DNA from: Flavobacteriales bacterium
GTDB lineage: Bacteria; Bacteroidota; Bacteroidia; Flavobacteriales; Flavobacteriaceae
NCBI GenBank assembly: GCA_003232435.1
Contig: QIJL01000567.1
Location: 1-32,285 of the forward strand
DNA: 32,285 nucleotides
Direction of reading: 5' to 3'
In this document: in pieces, positions 23,876-32,285 of the stretch
Numbering within the stretch: position 1 is the first letter of the stretch
Layout of the letters: every line of letters starts with the position of its first letter
Notes under the pieces: generated by a model
Told to the model about the DNA's origin: nothing
Seen by the model: only the letters and a program-made list of their open reading frames with translations
The model's database searches: none
Program-made: the position numbers and the translations under genes

Positions 23876-24406
23876 ATGAGCAAGGAAATAACCATCTCCG
23901 AAGAAATAATCCATGGCAAGATATATTATATGCGGAGTCAAAAAGTAATGTTGGATAGGGATTTGGCCGAACTGTATGGCGTTGAAACAAAAGTTTTAAA
24001 ACAAGCTGTACGAAGAAACCTGAAACGGTTTCCCAAAGACTTTATGTTCGAGATGAGCAAAGTAGAGCTGACCCATTGGAGGTCACAATTTGTGACCTCC
24101 GATAACGACAAGTTCGGACTGCGATATGCACCATTTTGTTTTACCGAGCAGGGCGTAACTATGTTATCTTGCATTTTGAATAGTGATCGGGCAATTGCAG
24201 TAAACATTCGGATCATTAGAGTATTTGCAAAAATGAGAGAAGTGTTTGCAGATACCTTGAACTTAAAATTTGAAATCGAGGAAATCAAAAAGCAACTCTC
24301 AAACCATGGCAAGAACATAGAACTGGTTTTTGATTATCTGGATGAGCTGATCAAGAAGAAAGAAAATAACGAACCAAGAAAACGAATAGGCTACAAATCA
24401 CAATAG
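23876..24406 (+). CDS. ORF6N-domain-containing protein
   Basis: A 176-residue protein with the ORF6N domain over the first 100 residues (IIHGKIYYMRSQKVMLDRDLAELYGVETKVLKQAVRRNLKRFPKDFMFEMS, then RYAPFCFTEQGVTMLSCILNSDRAIAVNIRIIRVF). A coiled-coil-like C-terminus follows (KFEIEEIKKQLSNHGKNIELVFDYLDELIKKKE). It starts 12 bases after the truncated paralogue, with clear sequence similarity over the first 60 residues; the pair arose by tandem duplication. The function is unknown, probably DNA binding. Confidence 0.85.
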   Translation: MSKEITISEEIIHGKIYYMRSQKVMLDRDLAELYGVETKVLKQAVRRNLKRFPKDFMFEMSKVELTHWRSQFVTSDNDKFGLRYAPFCFTEQGVTMLSCILNSDRAIAVNIRIIRVFAKMREVFADTLNLKFEIEEIKKQLSNHGKNIELVFDYLDELIKKKENNEPRKRIGYKSQ

Positions 24407-24449
24407 CCGCACATAAGTATATTGAACAACAATCCATATTTTTACAACA

Positions 24450-26267
24450 ATGACATCCGTAACGACTACACACCAAGATTTACTCCCCTTATTAAAAACC
24501 CATTTTGGCTACGACTCCTTTTTACCGAACCAATTGGCGGTGATCGAGGATGTGCTGTCAAAAAAAGATGTATTGGCCATCATGCCTACGGGCGGCGGAA
24601 AATCACTCTGCTTCCAATTGCCTGCTTTGGCTATGGAAGGCACCACCATTGTGGTATCGCCTTTGATCGCATTGATGAAAGATCAAGTAGATGTACTTCG
24701 TGCCAACGGAATCGTCGCTGCCTACTACAACAGTTCACAATCCCCGGAAACACAACAGGAAATTTTTCAACAGTTAAAAAAAGGCGAACTAAAATTGTTC
24801 TATGTCGCTCCGGAGAGCCTAGGTTCGTTCGGCAGCATTTTCAAAGAAATCGAAATCAGTCTGTTCGCCATCGACGAGGCGCATTGCATCTCGTCTTGGG
24901 GACATGATTTTCGCCCGGCCTATACCCAATTGGGAAGTTTGAAAGAGCGGTTTCCCGAGATACCCGTTTTGGCCCTGACCGCTACAGCGGATAAAACTAC
25001 GCAAGACGATATTGCGGATCAATTGGCGATTCCGTACGCCGAAAGGCATTTGGCCTCTTTCAATCGACCGAATCTGTATTTGGAAGTCCGTCCCGCCCAA
25101 AACCGCATCAAACAGATTGTTGATTTTATTGGACACCGACCCGACGAAAGCGGTATCATCTATTGTTTGAGCCGGAAGAATACCGAGAAAATCGCCGAAC
25201 GGTTGCGGGATTCCGGCTTCTCGGCCAAGGCCTACCATGCGGGTATGTCAACACAGGAACGTACACAGACCCAAGAAGATTTTGTCAACGACCGCATACC
25301 CATTATCGTGGCGACCATCGCCTTCGGTATGGGTATCGATAAAAGCAATGTGCGCTGGGTAATTCATTATAACCTGCCCAAAAATGTCGAGGGCTATTAT
25401 CAGGAAATCGGCCGTAGCGGTCGAGATGGGTTACCTGCCCATACGCTGCTTTTTTACAGTTTTGGCGATGTAGCCCAGTTGCGCAGGTTTATTTCGGAAA
25501 GTGATAATGCCGAGGTCGAATATGCCAAACTCGAACGTATGCAGCAGTTCGCCGAGGCCTTGAGTTGCCGCCGCATCGCTTTGCTGAACTATTTTGGCGA
25601 GAATCTGACCGAAAATTGTGGCAATTGCGATATCTGTAACCGTCCGCCCAAATATTTTGATGGTACGCTGATGACCCAAAAAATCTGTTCCGCAGTGGCG
25701 CGGTTAAAAGAATCGGAACCTATGGGTACCGTGGTCGATGTGCTCAGGGGCGCGCAGAATGCGAATATTTACGAAAAAGGATTGCAAAGTATAAAGACTT
25801 ACGGTGCGGTAAAAGATGTTTCTTGGCAGGATCTGCAGCAATACGTAATTCAACTTTTGAACCAAGGGGTGCTTGAAATCAATTTTAGGGAAGGCTCCCG
25901 AATCGCACTGACCCCCTTGGCGAAACAAATTTTGTTCGAAAGAAAAAAAGTACAGCTCGCCATTTTGGTCAAGGAAAAACCGAAGACAAAACGGGAACGG
26001 AGAGCTACGATCGAAAAAACAGAATTGTTCGAAAAACTCCGTGCGCTGCGCTATCAGATTGCCACCAAAGAAAATGTACCCGCTTATGTGGTCTTCGGCG
26101 ATGCCAGTTTGAAGGATATGGAAGCGAAACTCCCTGCCAACGAACATGAATTTCTGGAAGTTTCCGGAGTAGGTAAGGCGAAGTTGGAAAAATATGCCGC
26201 CGTTTTTCTAAAGGCGATTGCCGAGCATCAAGCTTCCATGAAACATGAAACTTTCGCTCACAAGTAA
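24450..26267 (+). CDS. recQ: ATP-dependent DNA helicase RecQ
   Basis: A 605-residue helicase of full bacterial length. Motif 0 FLPNQLAVIEDVL, Walker A MPTGGGKS (45-52), DEAH box AIDEAHCISSWGHDFRPAY and motif VI region QEIGRSGRDG are present. The zinc site CRRIALLNYFGENLTENCGNCDIC follows, then the RQC winged helix and a C-terminal HRDC-like domain (LRALRYQIATKENVPAYVVFGDASL). It unwinds recombination and stalled-fork intermediates. It starts 44 bases after the ORF6N gene on the same strand. Confidence 0.95.
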   Translation: MTSVTTTHQDLLPLLKTHFGYDSFLPNQLAVIEDVLSKKDVLAIMPTGGGKSLCFQLPALAMEGTTIVVSPLIALMKDQVDVLRANGIVAAYYNSSQSPETQQEIFQQLKKGELKLFYVAPESLGSFGSIFKEIEISLFAIDEAHCISSWGHDFRPAYTQLGSLKERFPEIPVLALTATADKTTQDDIADQLAIPYAERHLASFNRPNLYLEVRPAQNRIKQIVDFIGHRPDESGIIYCLSRKNTEKIAERLRDSGFSAKAYHAGMSTQERTQTQEDFVNDRIPIIVATIAFGMGIDKSNVRWVIHYNLPKNVEGYYQEIGRSGRDGLPAHTLLFYSFGDVAQLRRFISESDNAEVEYAKLERMQQFAEALSCRRIALLNYFGENLTENCGNCDICNRPPKYFDGTLMTQKICSAVARLKESEPMGTVVDVLRGAQNANIYEKGLQSIKTYGAVKDVSWQDLQQYVIQLLNQGVLEINFREGSRIALTPLAKQILFERKKVQLAILVKEKPKTKRERRATIEKTELFEKLRALRYQIATKENVPAYVVFGDASLKDMEAKLPANEHEFLEVSGVGKAKLEKYAAVFLKAIAEHQASMKHETFAHK

Positions 26268-26347
26268 TCCCATATATGGTTCAAGAAAGGCTTGTCGGTC
26301 TCCAAAACCACTTTTAAACGTGCATTTATGCATTTTTAGGAATCTGA

Positions 26348-26456
26348 TCCCCTTCCTTCGGAGGGGAATGTCCCAACAAATGATAGTGGATAAATTTGAC
26401 ACCGAAAAAGCCTTTATCCCTCCCGATAGATTGGGACTAAAGGGAGGACTTTTTAT
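26348..26456 (+). terminator. Repeat hairpins downstream of recQ
   Basis: TCCCCTTCC-TTC-GGAGGGGA (26348-26367) and CCTCCC (26419-26424) pairing with GGGAGG (26442-26447), followed by ACTTTTTA, lie between recQ and the convergent nucleoside hydrolase gene. The second with its T-run is the better terminator candidate. The rest of the 274-base gap has no gene. Confidence 0.5.
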
Positions 26457-26541
26457 AGACTCTAGCCTCCCGACGCCTCGGGGTCAATCCCTTCAGGGCT
26501 TGGGCAAATAAAAACTGGCGGCTCTTTTGGGTAAATCCCTT

Positions 26542-27594
26542 TTACTCCGAACCTTTTGTGAAGACCGGATTCTCCATCGTTTCATAAAAATCAGCTATTA
26601 TCTCGTCGCGGTCAAAATTTTCCCAGAGCAAAATTTTCCGTTCGTTATTTGGTCGCTCGACCCATTTATTATCTATTAGAATGGGGCAAGGAATGTTTTT
26701 TATCTCTCCCCAATCGGAGTTCTTCAAAACGGATAAGGCTACCATGTCGAAAAGTGGTCGCGAAAGTGTAACCTGTGAAGTGCCCATATGATCGAAAATG
26801 TGTTCAAAGAGATTTGCGGCATAATCACCGAAGTTGTCAAAAGTACCTCCATGTCTTCCCGTTATCGGTTCATTGGCTTTCGGGCCGAGACCGGCCATTT
26901 TTTGTTCGACTTCAGTCTTTGTAACCGCGACGGCATCGGTACCCGACGGTTTTCCATAGCGCACGGTAACCATTTCAAAAGGTATTTTACTATTCAAAAC
27001 ATAGTTCATTGCTATGGTATCATTGTCTTGATTGTATTCCCCTGGCTCAGGGTAATTACTGCCCAGCCAAACAATTTTTGTGCGTTCGGTAAATGAAGGG
27101 TCTTTTTTAATTGCCAAGGCGATATTGGTCAATTTTCCTACGGCAACAATGATCACGGATTCTTTTTTGGTTTCTTCTAACATAAAATCAACACCATCTT
27201 GGCCGTCATATTCCAATGGGTTAAAATTTTTGGAAATTTTCGCGAAATTACCTTCTGCTCCTTTCAATAGCGGTAGCGAATCCTTCAAATTGCACAATTG
27301 CATTATGCGTTCCGCCTCATCATAGTGACCTTGAACATCGGGGTCATTTCGAGTAGCGTTTGCAGTTATTCCCTTGACATCGAAAACGTCGCCGTTCAAT
27401 AACATATAAGCAATTGCGAACTGGTCGTCCAATTCATTATTTGCGTCGGTGTCAAAAATCAACTTGATCTTGGTCACAGATTTTTCAAAGGCTTTTTCTG
27501 AAATTGTTTCGGGGTTTTCTGTTTTGATTTCCCTACAGGAAGAAATCAAAAAGAGTGTGCCTATACAGGACAAAAAGAAAAATCTAAGTTTCAT
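26542..27594 (-). CDS. Nucleoside hydrolase-family lipoprotein
   Basis: A 350-residue protein with a lipoprotein signal peptide (MKLRFFFLSCIGTLFLISSC; lipobox LISSC, Cys20). The mature enzyme carries the inosine-uridine nucleoside hydrolase signature DTDANNELDDQFAIAY (from Asp48), whose Asp cluster binds the catalytic Ca2+. It also has NATRNDPDVQGHYDEAERI and VIIVAVGKLTNIALAI. It would split ribonucleosides into base and ribose at the periplasmic face, for salvage. The EL in place of the usual DxxxDD spacing is common in the secreted Bacteroidetes members. No sugar or base transporter is adjacent. Confidence 0.87.
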   Translation of the reverse strand: MKLRFFFLSCIGTLFLISSCREIKTENPETISEKAFEKSVTKIKLIFDTDANNELDDQFAIAYMLLNGDVFDVKGITANATRNDPDVQGHYDEAERIMQLCNLKDSLPLLKGAEGNFAKISKNFNPLEYDGQDGVDFMLEETKKESVIIVAVGKLTNIALAIKKDPSFTERTKIVWLGSNYPEPGEYNQDNDTIAMNYVLNSKIPFEMVTVRYGKPSGTDAVAVTKTEVEQKMAGLGPKANEPITGRHGGTFDNFGDYAANLFEHIFDHMGTSQVTLSRPLFDMVALSVLKNSDWGEIKNIPCPILIDNKWVERPNNERKILLWENFDRDEIIADFYETMENPVFTKGSE

Positions 27595-27915
27595 TGGTCA
27601 CAATCGTTAGTTGAAACCCTGCCCGCCGGCAGACAGGTTAGTGCAAGTCCGCCTTGGGCGGATTCTAAAATACTTATCGTTTATTTTTGGCCAGAAGCCC
27701 GATGTGGGAAGTTGGAAGACGATCGCTTCCGACTTCGGTCTTCCGACAAAAACGGATTTTAAAAAAAACGAATTTCATTCGTAAAAAAATCTATGTACTT
27801 GCAGTGCATAGTGGTTTAATTGCTTTTCTAAATATGGTTTCAAATCTAATGAAAAATACAAAATATTGATTATGGCTTCAAATATCTACCAAGTTAATGT
27901 GCTGCAATACCCTGA
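27595..27915. repeat. Intergenic stretch with three hairpin repeats
   Basis: CTGCCCGCCGGCAGACAGG (about 27619-27637) belongs to the REP-like family at 2911. TCCGCC-TTG-GGCGGA lies near 27648-27662. GAAGTTGGAAG (27708-27718) pairs with CTTCCGACTTC (27726-27736) with one mismatch. The 60-codon plus-strand ORF here consists of this repeat DNA and is not taken as a gene. Confidence 0.55.
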
Positions 27916-28635
27916 TCATTCAGCCTTCAAAACGACAGAATGAGTTCCTTTTTTTGATTTTTCAAGAGATTTGTTTATGCCATGGTCGGCGTATTGTGCA
28001 TGTAGTACATATGCCGCTTTGTCTAGACCGTCTTTCCGTCGCTTCTTAGTCTTGAAAGCACCTTCTGTTCCGACATAAAAAGTAAAATCGGAATCTTGAG
28101 CATTTTTAAATATCCATTCAAGGATTTGCAAAATCTTATCGGTTCCCAACTCAGGTTGGCCAGGCATAATTTCGTCGCCCCAAACACCTTTTGAACCCTC
28201 GCGAATTTTTTGCGCCAAGTATTCTTTGTTTTCCGGAGCAGGACTGTATCTATTGGCTATTTCTTCAAATGACGGCCCGATCAACTTGCCCTTGGCTTTG
28301 TGGCAAGTGAAACAGTTTGAGGAAGCCATTTTAGAAAGCATGTCTGATCTTGCAGCAATTTCTTCCTTGACGTACTTTTCAACTTTAGAAGAATCAGAAA
28401 AGTATGTCACGGTCAGAACAACTTCGCTACTATTGATTTCATCATATTCCGAATTCCCATCCTCTTGATCCGAAATAATAATGCGATAAGGTACTATGGT
28501 ATTCCATTCCAATTTGACATTTTCGGAAGGGGAGATGATCTTGACCTTTGGAGCCGTGTTTTCCTGACCAGGCCAAAACGAAAAGATTAGGGTAAACAAG
28601 AAAAATAGAAGTATGGAGAGCAATTTGTTTCCCAT
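27916..28635 (-). CDS. Exported c-type cytochrome
   Basis: A 239-residue protein with an N-terminal export helix (KLLSILLFFLFTLIFSF). An all-beta segment (about 28-80: PKVKIISPSENVKLEWNTIVPYRIIISDQEDG) resembles the linker before cytochrome domains of secreted dehydrogenases. The haem motif is CFTCH (Cys108, Cys111, His112), with Met157 in EIMPGQP as the likely sixth ligand. The tail after residue 195 is basic and may pack against its partner. The gene follows the FAD oxidoreductase by 11 bases, so it is probably its electron acceptor. Confidence 0.88.
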   Translation of the reverse strand: MGNKLLSILLFFLFTLIFSFWPGQENTAPKVKIISPSENVKLEWNTIVPYRIIISDQEDGNSEYDEINSSEVVLTVTYFSDSSKVEKYVKEEIAARSDMLSKMASSNCFTCHKAKGKLIGPSFEEIANRYSPAPENKEYLAQKIREGSKGVWGDEIMPGQPELGTDKILQILEWIFKNAQDSDFTFYVGTEGAFKTKKRRKDGLDKAAYVLHAQYADHGINKSLEKSKKGTHSVVLKAE

Positions 28636-28646
28636 GAATTATTATT

Positions 28647-30116
28647 CTAGGCCTGGTCGATTTCTTTGGCCACTCGATTACCTGAGCGAGTTGCCGCCTC
28701 GGTACCCCAATTCAAGTTGTCGGCATAGGCGCCTGAAAAATGAATGCGCCCCTCGGATTTCATGATGACCGGCCAGAATTTTTTAAGTTCCCCGATGGGA
28801 AAAGATAATCTTTCACAGGTCGAAGCATAGGGTTGCTTTGTCCAATCCCTACCTATGGCAAGTTCAATAGTATCTTTACCGGGGTAGACCTCACGAAAAG
28901 CGGCCAATGCGCGTTGTGGTGAAATACCGCCGGACCCTGTACCCAGAACAATAACGCGATGGGTGTCAACCTCATCCGCAGAATGCCAAACCGCCCATAA
29001 ATCAGAATGCTCAAGGTTCATATTAATACTCAGGCCATCATCGAGCCAAAATTTTGAACTTGCCTGAAATACGAACCGCTGGTAGGAATCATAAGTGACA
29101 TTTTCTAGGGCATATTGCTTTTCTGGACTAAGAACGGGTTTAACCGGGATCTTCATGAAAGCCGGCGGGGGAATACAGTTCACAAAGTGATCCGCAGTAA
29201 TTTTTTTGGTTTCCTTGTTCTCGGCATAGGTAATGACCACGTTACTTTCATTGTTCTCGATGGAGGTAATCTTGCGGTTCAGCCAGACCCTTGGTCCTAG
29301 TCTTTTTGCAAAAGCGTTGGGCAACATCTGGTTTCCACCCTTTAAGCGAAAAATTTCGGTAAGATATTCTGGCACCCCACGAAACTTAAGGATGGCGGAA
29401 TACCATAATTCATACAGTGCCGAGGAATTGTTTCCTCCCAAAAAGTTCAAAGCTGTTTTAGAAGCACCCTCTTTTTTATAGATATCCGCCATGGGAATGT
29501 CGTCCAAATCATCATAACCTACTCCGAATGGCTGATATTCGTCTTTGAATTTGTCCAAATAGGGTTTAGTGTACAATGACTTCAATTCTCCCCACGGATG
29601 AGCGGACAAAAAGTCGACTTCTTTTTTGTTAAAGCCCATTTTTCGCAAAATAGCAATGTCATTAAGTTCTTTTTGGGTATAAAAAGTACCGTTGATACTC
29701 CTCAACAAATTTTTTCTTCGTTCGTAGGGTAGCGCGGTCAGGCCAAATTCCTCGATATACTGCCAATAGCGTTCATAGCCGGGCTTTGTAATGTGTTCTT
29801 GGCCACCGTCTCCATAGAGTCTATCTGAAAGTTCGTCTTGCACGGTATAAACATGCCCACCATGCCTGCCTGAAGCTTCAAGTACGGTGACATCATGGCC
29901 GAGTTTCAGGAGTTCGTAGGCAGCACAGAGTCCGCCAATTCCGCCCCCGCCGACTACAACTTTTTTTGGGTTGGCGATTTTTTTTATAACTAGGCCGTCT
30001 TTCCTTCCGGGCTCGCTCGCTTGAGAAGTATTAGTATTCAGAAGTGTTACACCTACTCCGGCCTTAAGTGTGTTCTTGATAAAATCCCTTCGCTTGTTTT
30101 TTCTAACATTCTTCAT
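28647..30116 (-). CDS. Tat-exported FAD-dependent amine-oxidase-like enzyme
   Basis: A 489-residue flavoprotein. The N-terminus has a twin-arginine motif (NKRRDFIKNTLKAGVGVTLL), so it is likely folded with FAD before export. The FAD-binding fold starts at VVVGGGGIGGLCAAYELLKLGHDVTVLEASGRHGGHV (about 53-90) and the C-terminal FAD contact is IHFSGAYADNLNWGTEAATRSG. It belongs to the flavin-containing amine oxidase group; the substrate is unknown. It is followed directly by a cytochrome c gene, which suggests a dehydrogenase passing electrons to haem and not to oxygen. Confidence 0.87.
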   Translation of the reverse strand: MKNVRKNKRRDFIKNTLKAGVGVTLLNTNTSQASEPGRKDGLVIKKIANPKKVVVGGGGIGGLCAAYELLKLGHDVTVLEASGRHGGHVYTVQDELSDRLYGDGGQEHITKPGYERYWQYIEEFGLTALPYERRKNLLRSINGTFYTQKELNDIAILRKMGFNKKEVDFLSAHPWGELKSLYTKPYLDKFKDEYQPFGVGYDDLDDIPMADIYKKEGASKTALNFLGGNNSSALYELWYSAILKFRGVPEYLTEIFRLKGGNQMLPNAFAKRLGPRVWLNRKITSIENNESNVVITYAENKETKKITADHFVNCIPPPAFMKIPVKPVLSPEKQYALENVTYDSYQRFVFQASSKFWLDDGLSINMNLEHSDLWAVWHSADEVDTHRVIVLGTGSGGISPQRALAAFREVYPGKDTIELAIGRDWTKQPYASTCERLSFPIGELKKFWPVIMKSEGRIHFSGAYADNLNWGTEAATRSGNRVAKEIDQA

Positions 30117-30176
30117 GTGCCGATCTTTAATTTACTCAAAAAGATACGACAAATCATGAAAGTTCGTAGTTCTGGA

Positions 30177-32285
30177 CTAACTTATCGTACCGCCGTTGCT
30201 AACACCATCTTCATCAGGGTTTACAAAAACCAATTTACCATCTGCATTTTCGGCCATTAGGATCATGCCCTCACTATCTACGCCGCGAAGTGTTCTTGGG
30301 GCTAAATTGATCAATACGGTCACTTTTCTACCAACGATTTCTTCCGGATCAAAACTTTCCGCAATTCCGGAAACGATGGTGCGAATATCAAGTCCGGTAT
30401 CGACTTTGAGTACCATCAATTTTTTGGTCTTGGCCATTTTTTCGGCTTCGACGATAGTGCCTACCCGCATATCAAGCCTAGAGAAGTCGTCAAAAGCGAT
30501 AGTATCTTTTTGTGGCATGAGTTCTTTGTTTGCGTTTTCGTTAGCTTTTTTTGTGGCCTCTAGTTTGTCAAGTTGGGCCTGTATTTCACTATCCTCTATT
30601 TTTCTGAAAAGAAGTTCGGCCTTGTTGATTTGGTGGCCTGATGGTAAAAGAGTTTCGTTTTCAGAAATACCTTCATATCTTGTTTTATTGGTTTTTTCGT
30701 TAAACCTATCTACGCCCCATTTATTTTCTGCTGAAGCATCGATTTTAGAAGAAAGTTCCTTGAAACTAAGATTTGTGCTTAAATTTAACATGGACTTTAG
30801 TTTTTTGGAGGTAAACGGTAAAAAAGGTTCACTAAGTATTGCTAGCTCCGCAACTTTTTGAAGTGCCACAAAAAGAATAGTTTTTACTCGTTCCTCATCC
30901 TGCTTAATAATCTTCCAGGGTTCTTCATCCGCAAGATATTTGTTGCCATATCTTGCGATCCACATAAACGACGCAAGTGCCTTCCTAAACTGATATTCTT
31001 GAATATTTACAGAAATATTCTTGAAGCTTATTTCTCTAGAATCAACTAGAGATTTCAAATCAACGGCCTTTGGTTCGGAGGGTATAGGAACTATGCCATC
31101 GAAATATTTATTAGTGAGAACAATTACACGGTTGACGAAATTCCCAAAGATTGCAACTAATTCATTGTCGTTTTTCGCCTGAAAATCTTTCCAAGTAAAA
31201 TCGTTGTCCTTTGTCTCGGGGGCATTGGCGGTCAAGGTGTATCGCAATACATCTTGCATATCGGGGAATTCCTCCAAATACTCATGCAGCCAGACGGCCC
31301 AATTTTTTGAGGTGGACAATTTATTTCCTTCTAGGTTCAAGAATTCATTTGCGGGCACATTTTCCGGGAGAATATAATCACCGTGCGCTTTTAATATTAC
31401 TGGAAAAATGATGCAATGAAAAACAATATTGTCCTTTCCGATAAAATGGAGCAGCTTGGTATTTTTATCTTTCCAATAAGGCTTCCAATCTTTTCCTTCG
31501 CGTTCTGCCCATTCCTTGGTGGAAGAAATATAACCGATCGGCGCATCGAACCAGACATACAAAACTTTTCCTTCGCCCCCTTTAACCGGTACGGGTATGC
31601 CCCAATCGAGATCACGGGTCACCGCTCTAGGTTCCAAACCGCCATCGATCCAAGATTTGCACTGGCCATAGACATTGGGTTTCCAATCGTTTTTATGTCC
31701 TTCGAGAATCCATTTCCTTAAAAAATCTTCATAACGGTTTAAGGGTAAGAACCAATGTTTGGTTTCTTTTGTTGTTGGAATAGTACCGGTAACCGTTGAT
31801 TTCGGATTTATCAAATCGGTAGCATTCAATGAAGAACCACAATTTTCACATTGGTCTCCATAGGCTTCCTTATGACCGCAAATCGGGCAGGTGCCAACAA
31901 CAAAACGATCCGCTAAAAATTGCTGCGCCTCCTCGTCATAAAGCTGGGCCGTGGTTTCCTCTATAAAATCATCCTGTTCATATAACTTTTTGAAAAAGTC
32001 CGAAGCGGTTTTATGGTGAACGGGCAAAGAGGTTCTAGAATAATTGTCAAAGGTAATTCCGAAGTCGGCAAAAGATTTTTTAATGATGCCATGGTATTTG
32101 TCGATGATTTCCTCGGGAGAAACACCTTCTTTTTTGGCTTTCATGGGGATGGCCGCACCATGTTCATCACTGCCGCAAACAAAAAGAACATCCTTTCCGG
32201 TAAGACGTAAATAACGTACATAAATATCGGCGGGCACATAGACACCGGCCAAGTGGCCGATATGAATCGGTCCATTGGTATAAGG
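30177..32285 (-). CDS. metG: Methionyl-tRNA synthetase (5' end beyond window)
   Basis: The reading frame stays open to the right edge: the first visible codons give [26 protein letters not shown], so the class I HIGH motif is present. The track start at 32252 is an internal TTG; about ten N-terminal residues are missing. Other features are [15 protein letters not shown], the zinc knuckle [18 protein letters not shown], the KMSKS-loop variant NKLSTSKNW, and a C-terminal tRNA-binding EMAPII-like domain ([31 protein letters not shown]). It charges initiator and elongator tRNA-Met. The C-terminal domain gives a dimerising form, as is usual in Bacteroidetes. Confidence 0.96.
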   Translation of the reverse strand, partial: PYTNGPIHIGHLAGVYVPADIYVRYLRLTGKDVLFVCGSDEHGAAIPMKAKKEGVSPEEIIDKYHGIIKKSFADFGITFDNYSRTSLPVHHKTASDFFKKLYEQDDFIEETTAQLYDEEAQQFLADRFVVGTCPICGHKEAYGDQCENCGSSLNATDLINPKSTVTGTIPTTKETKHWFLPLNRYEDFLRKWILEGHKNDWKPNVYGQCKSWIDGGLEPRAVTRDLDWGIPVPVKGGEGKVLYVWFDAPIGYISSTKEWAEREGKDWKPYWKDKNTKLLHFIGKDNIVFHCIIFPVILKAHGDYILPENVPANEFLNLEGNKLSTSKNWAVWLHEYLEEFPDMQDVLRYTLTANAPETKDNDFTWKDFQAKNDNELVAIFGNFVNRVIVLTNKYFDGIVPIPSEPKAVDLKSLVDSREISFKNISVNIQEYQFRKALASFMWIARYGNKYLADEEPWKIIKQDEERVKTILFVALQKVAELAILSEPFLPFTSKKLKSMLNLSTNLSFKELSSKIDASAENKWGVDRFNEKTNKTRYEGISENETLLPSGHQINKAELLFRKIEDSEIQAQLDKLEATKKANENANKELMPQKDTIAFDDFSRLDMRVGTIVEAEKMAKTKKLMVLKVDTGLDIRTIVSGIAESFDPEEIVGRKVTVLINLAPRTLRGVDSEGMILMAENADGKLVFVNPDEDGVSNGGTIS

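Noticed and set aside
27687-27869. 60-codon plus-strand ORF
   Set aside because: Built from a hairpin repeat and AT-rich DNA; no domain or start context.
30196-30861. 221-codon plus-strand ORF antisense to metG
   Set aside because: It mirrors the metG frame with a serine/leucine-rich translation and no recognisable domain.

Overview
The window looks like chromosomal DNA of a pigmented member of the Flavobacteriaceae (Bacteroidetes). The reasons are a flexirubin/dialkylresorcinol-aryl-polyene gene set, a tyrosine ammonia-lyase very like the Flavobacterium johnsoniae enzyme as I remember it, a lack of Shine-Dalgarno sequences before genes, SPI/SPII and Tat exported proteins typical of the phylum, and several REP-like palindromes. 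No rRNA, tRNA or CRISPR array was recognised.

Region 1 (1-2810, minus strand) holds an ABC-2 type exporter: an ATPase and the N-terminal part of its permease. A AAA+ ATPase gene (AAA_14/DUF4143 type) with its own palindromic operators sits directly upstream. A decayed second copy of the ATPase 5' end and of the operator region lies behind it, so this locus was once tandemly duplicated. The surviving ATPase lacks about 15 residues between the D-loop and the H-loop.

Region 2 (3043-13772, minus strand) is part of a flexirubin-type cluster. Read in the direction of transcription it is tyrosine ammonia-lyase, a frameshifted WG-repeat protein, FabG-like reductase, ketosynthase, acyl carrier protein, LpxL-like acyltransferase, DarA, DarB, two hotdog dehydratases (one without the catalytic His), a small unknown protein and a BtrH-like acyltransferase. 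Together they would supply 4-coumarate, extend and reduce it on the ACP, form the dialkylresorcinol and transfer the acyl chain. The rest of the cluster presumably continues beyond position 1. A FAD-dependent halogenase/monooxygenase-like gene (13891-15135, plus) is divergent from the lyase and ends in a strong terminator.

Region 3 (15158-18118, minus) has two paralogous secreted proteins of unknown function and a secreted serine beta-lactamase-like hydrolase.

Region 4 (18400-24410) is accessory DNA: a small membrane-anchored protein, an IS1595-type transposase gene split by a complete 1301-bp IS4-type element with a 9-bp target duplication, a RhuM-family gene overlapping the transposase stop codon, a broken small ORF, a 16-bp perfect inverted repeat, a short SSB, and two tandem ORF6N-domain genes, the first truncated. 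It is followed by recQ (24450-26267).

Region 5 (26542-32285, minus) has a nucleoside hydrolase lipoprotein, an exported cytochrome c paired with a Tat-exported FAD amine-oxidase-like enzyme, and metG, which runs off the right edge.
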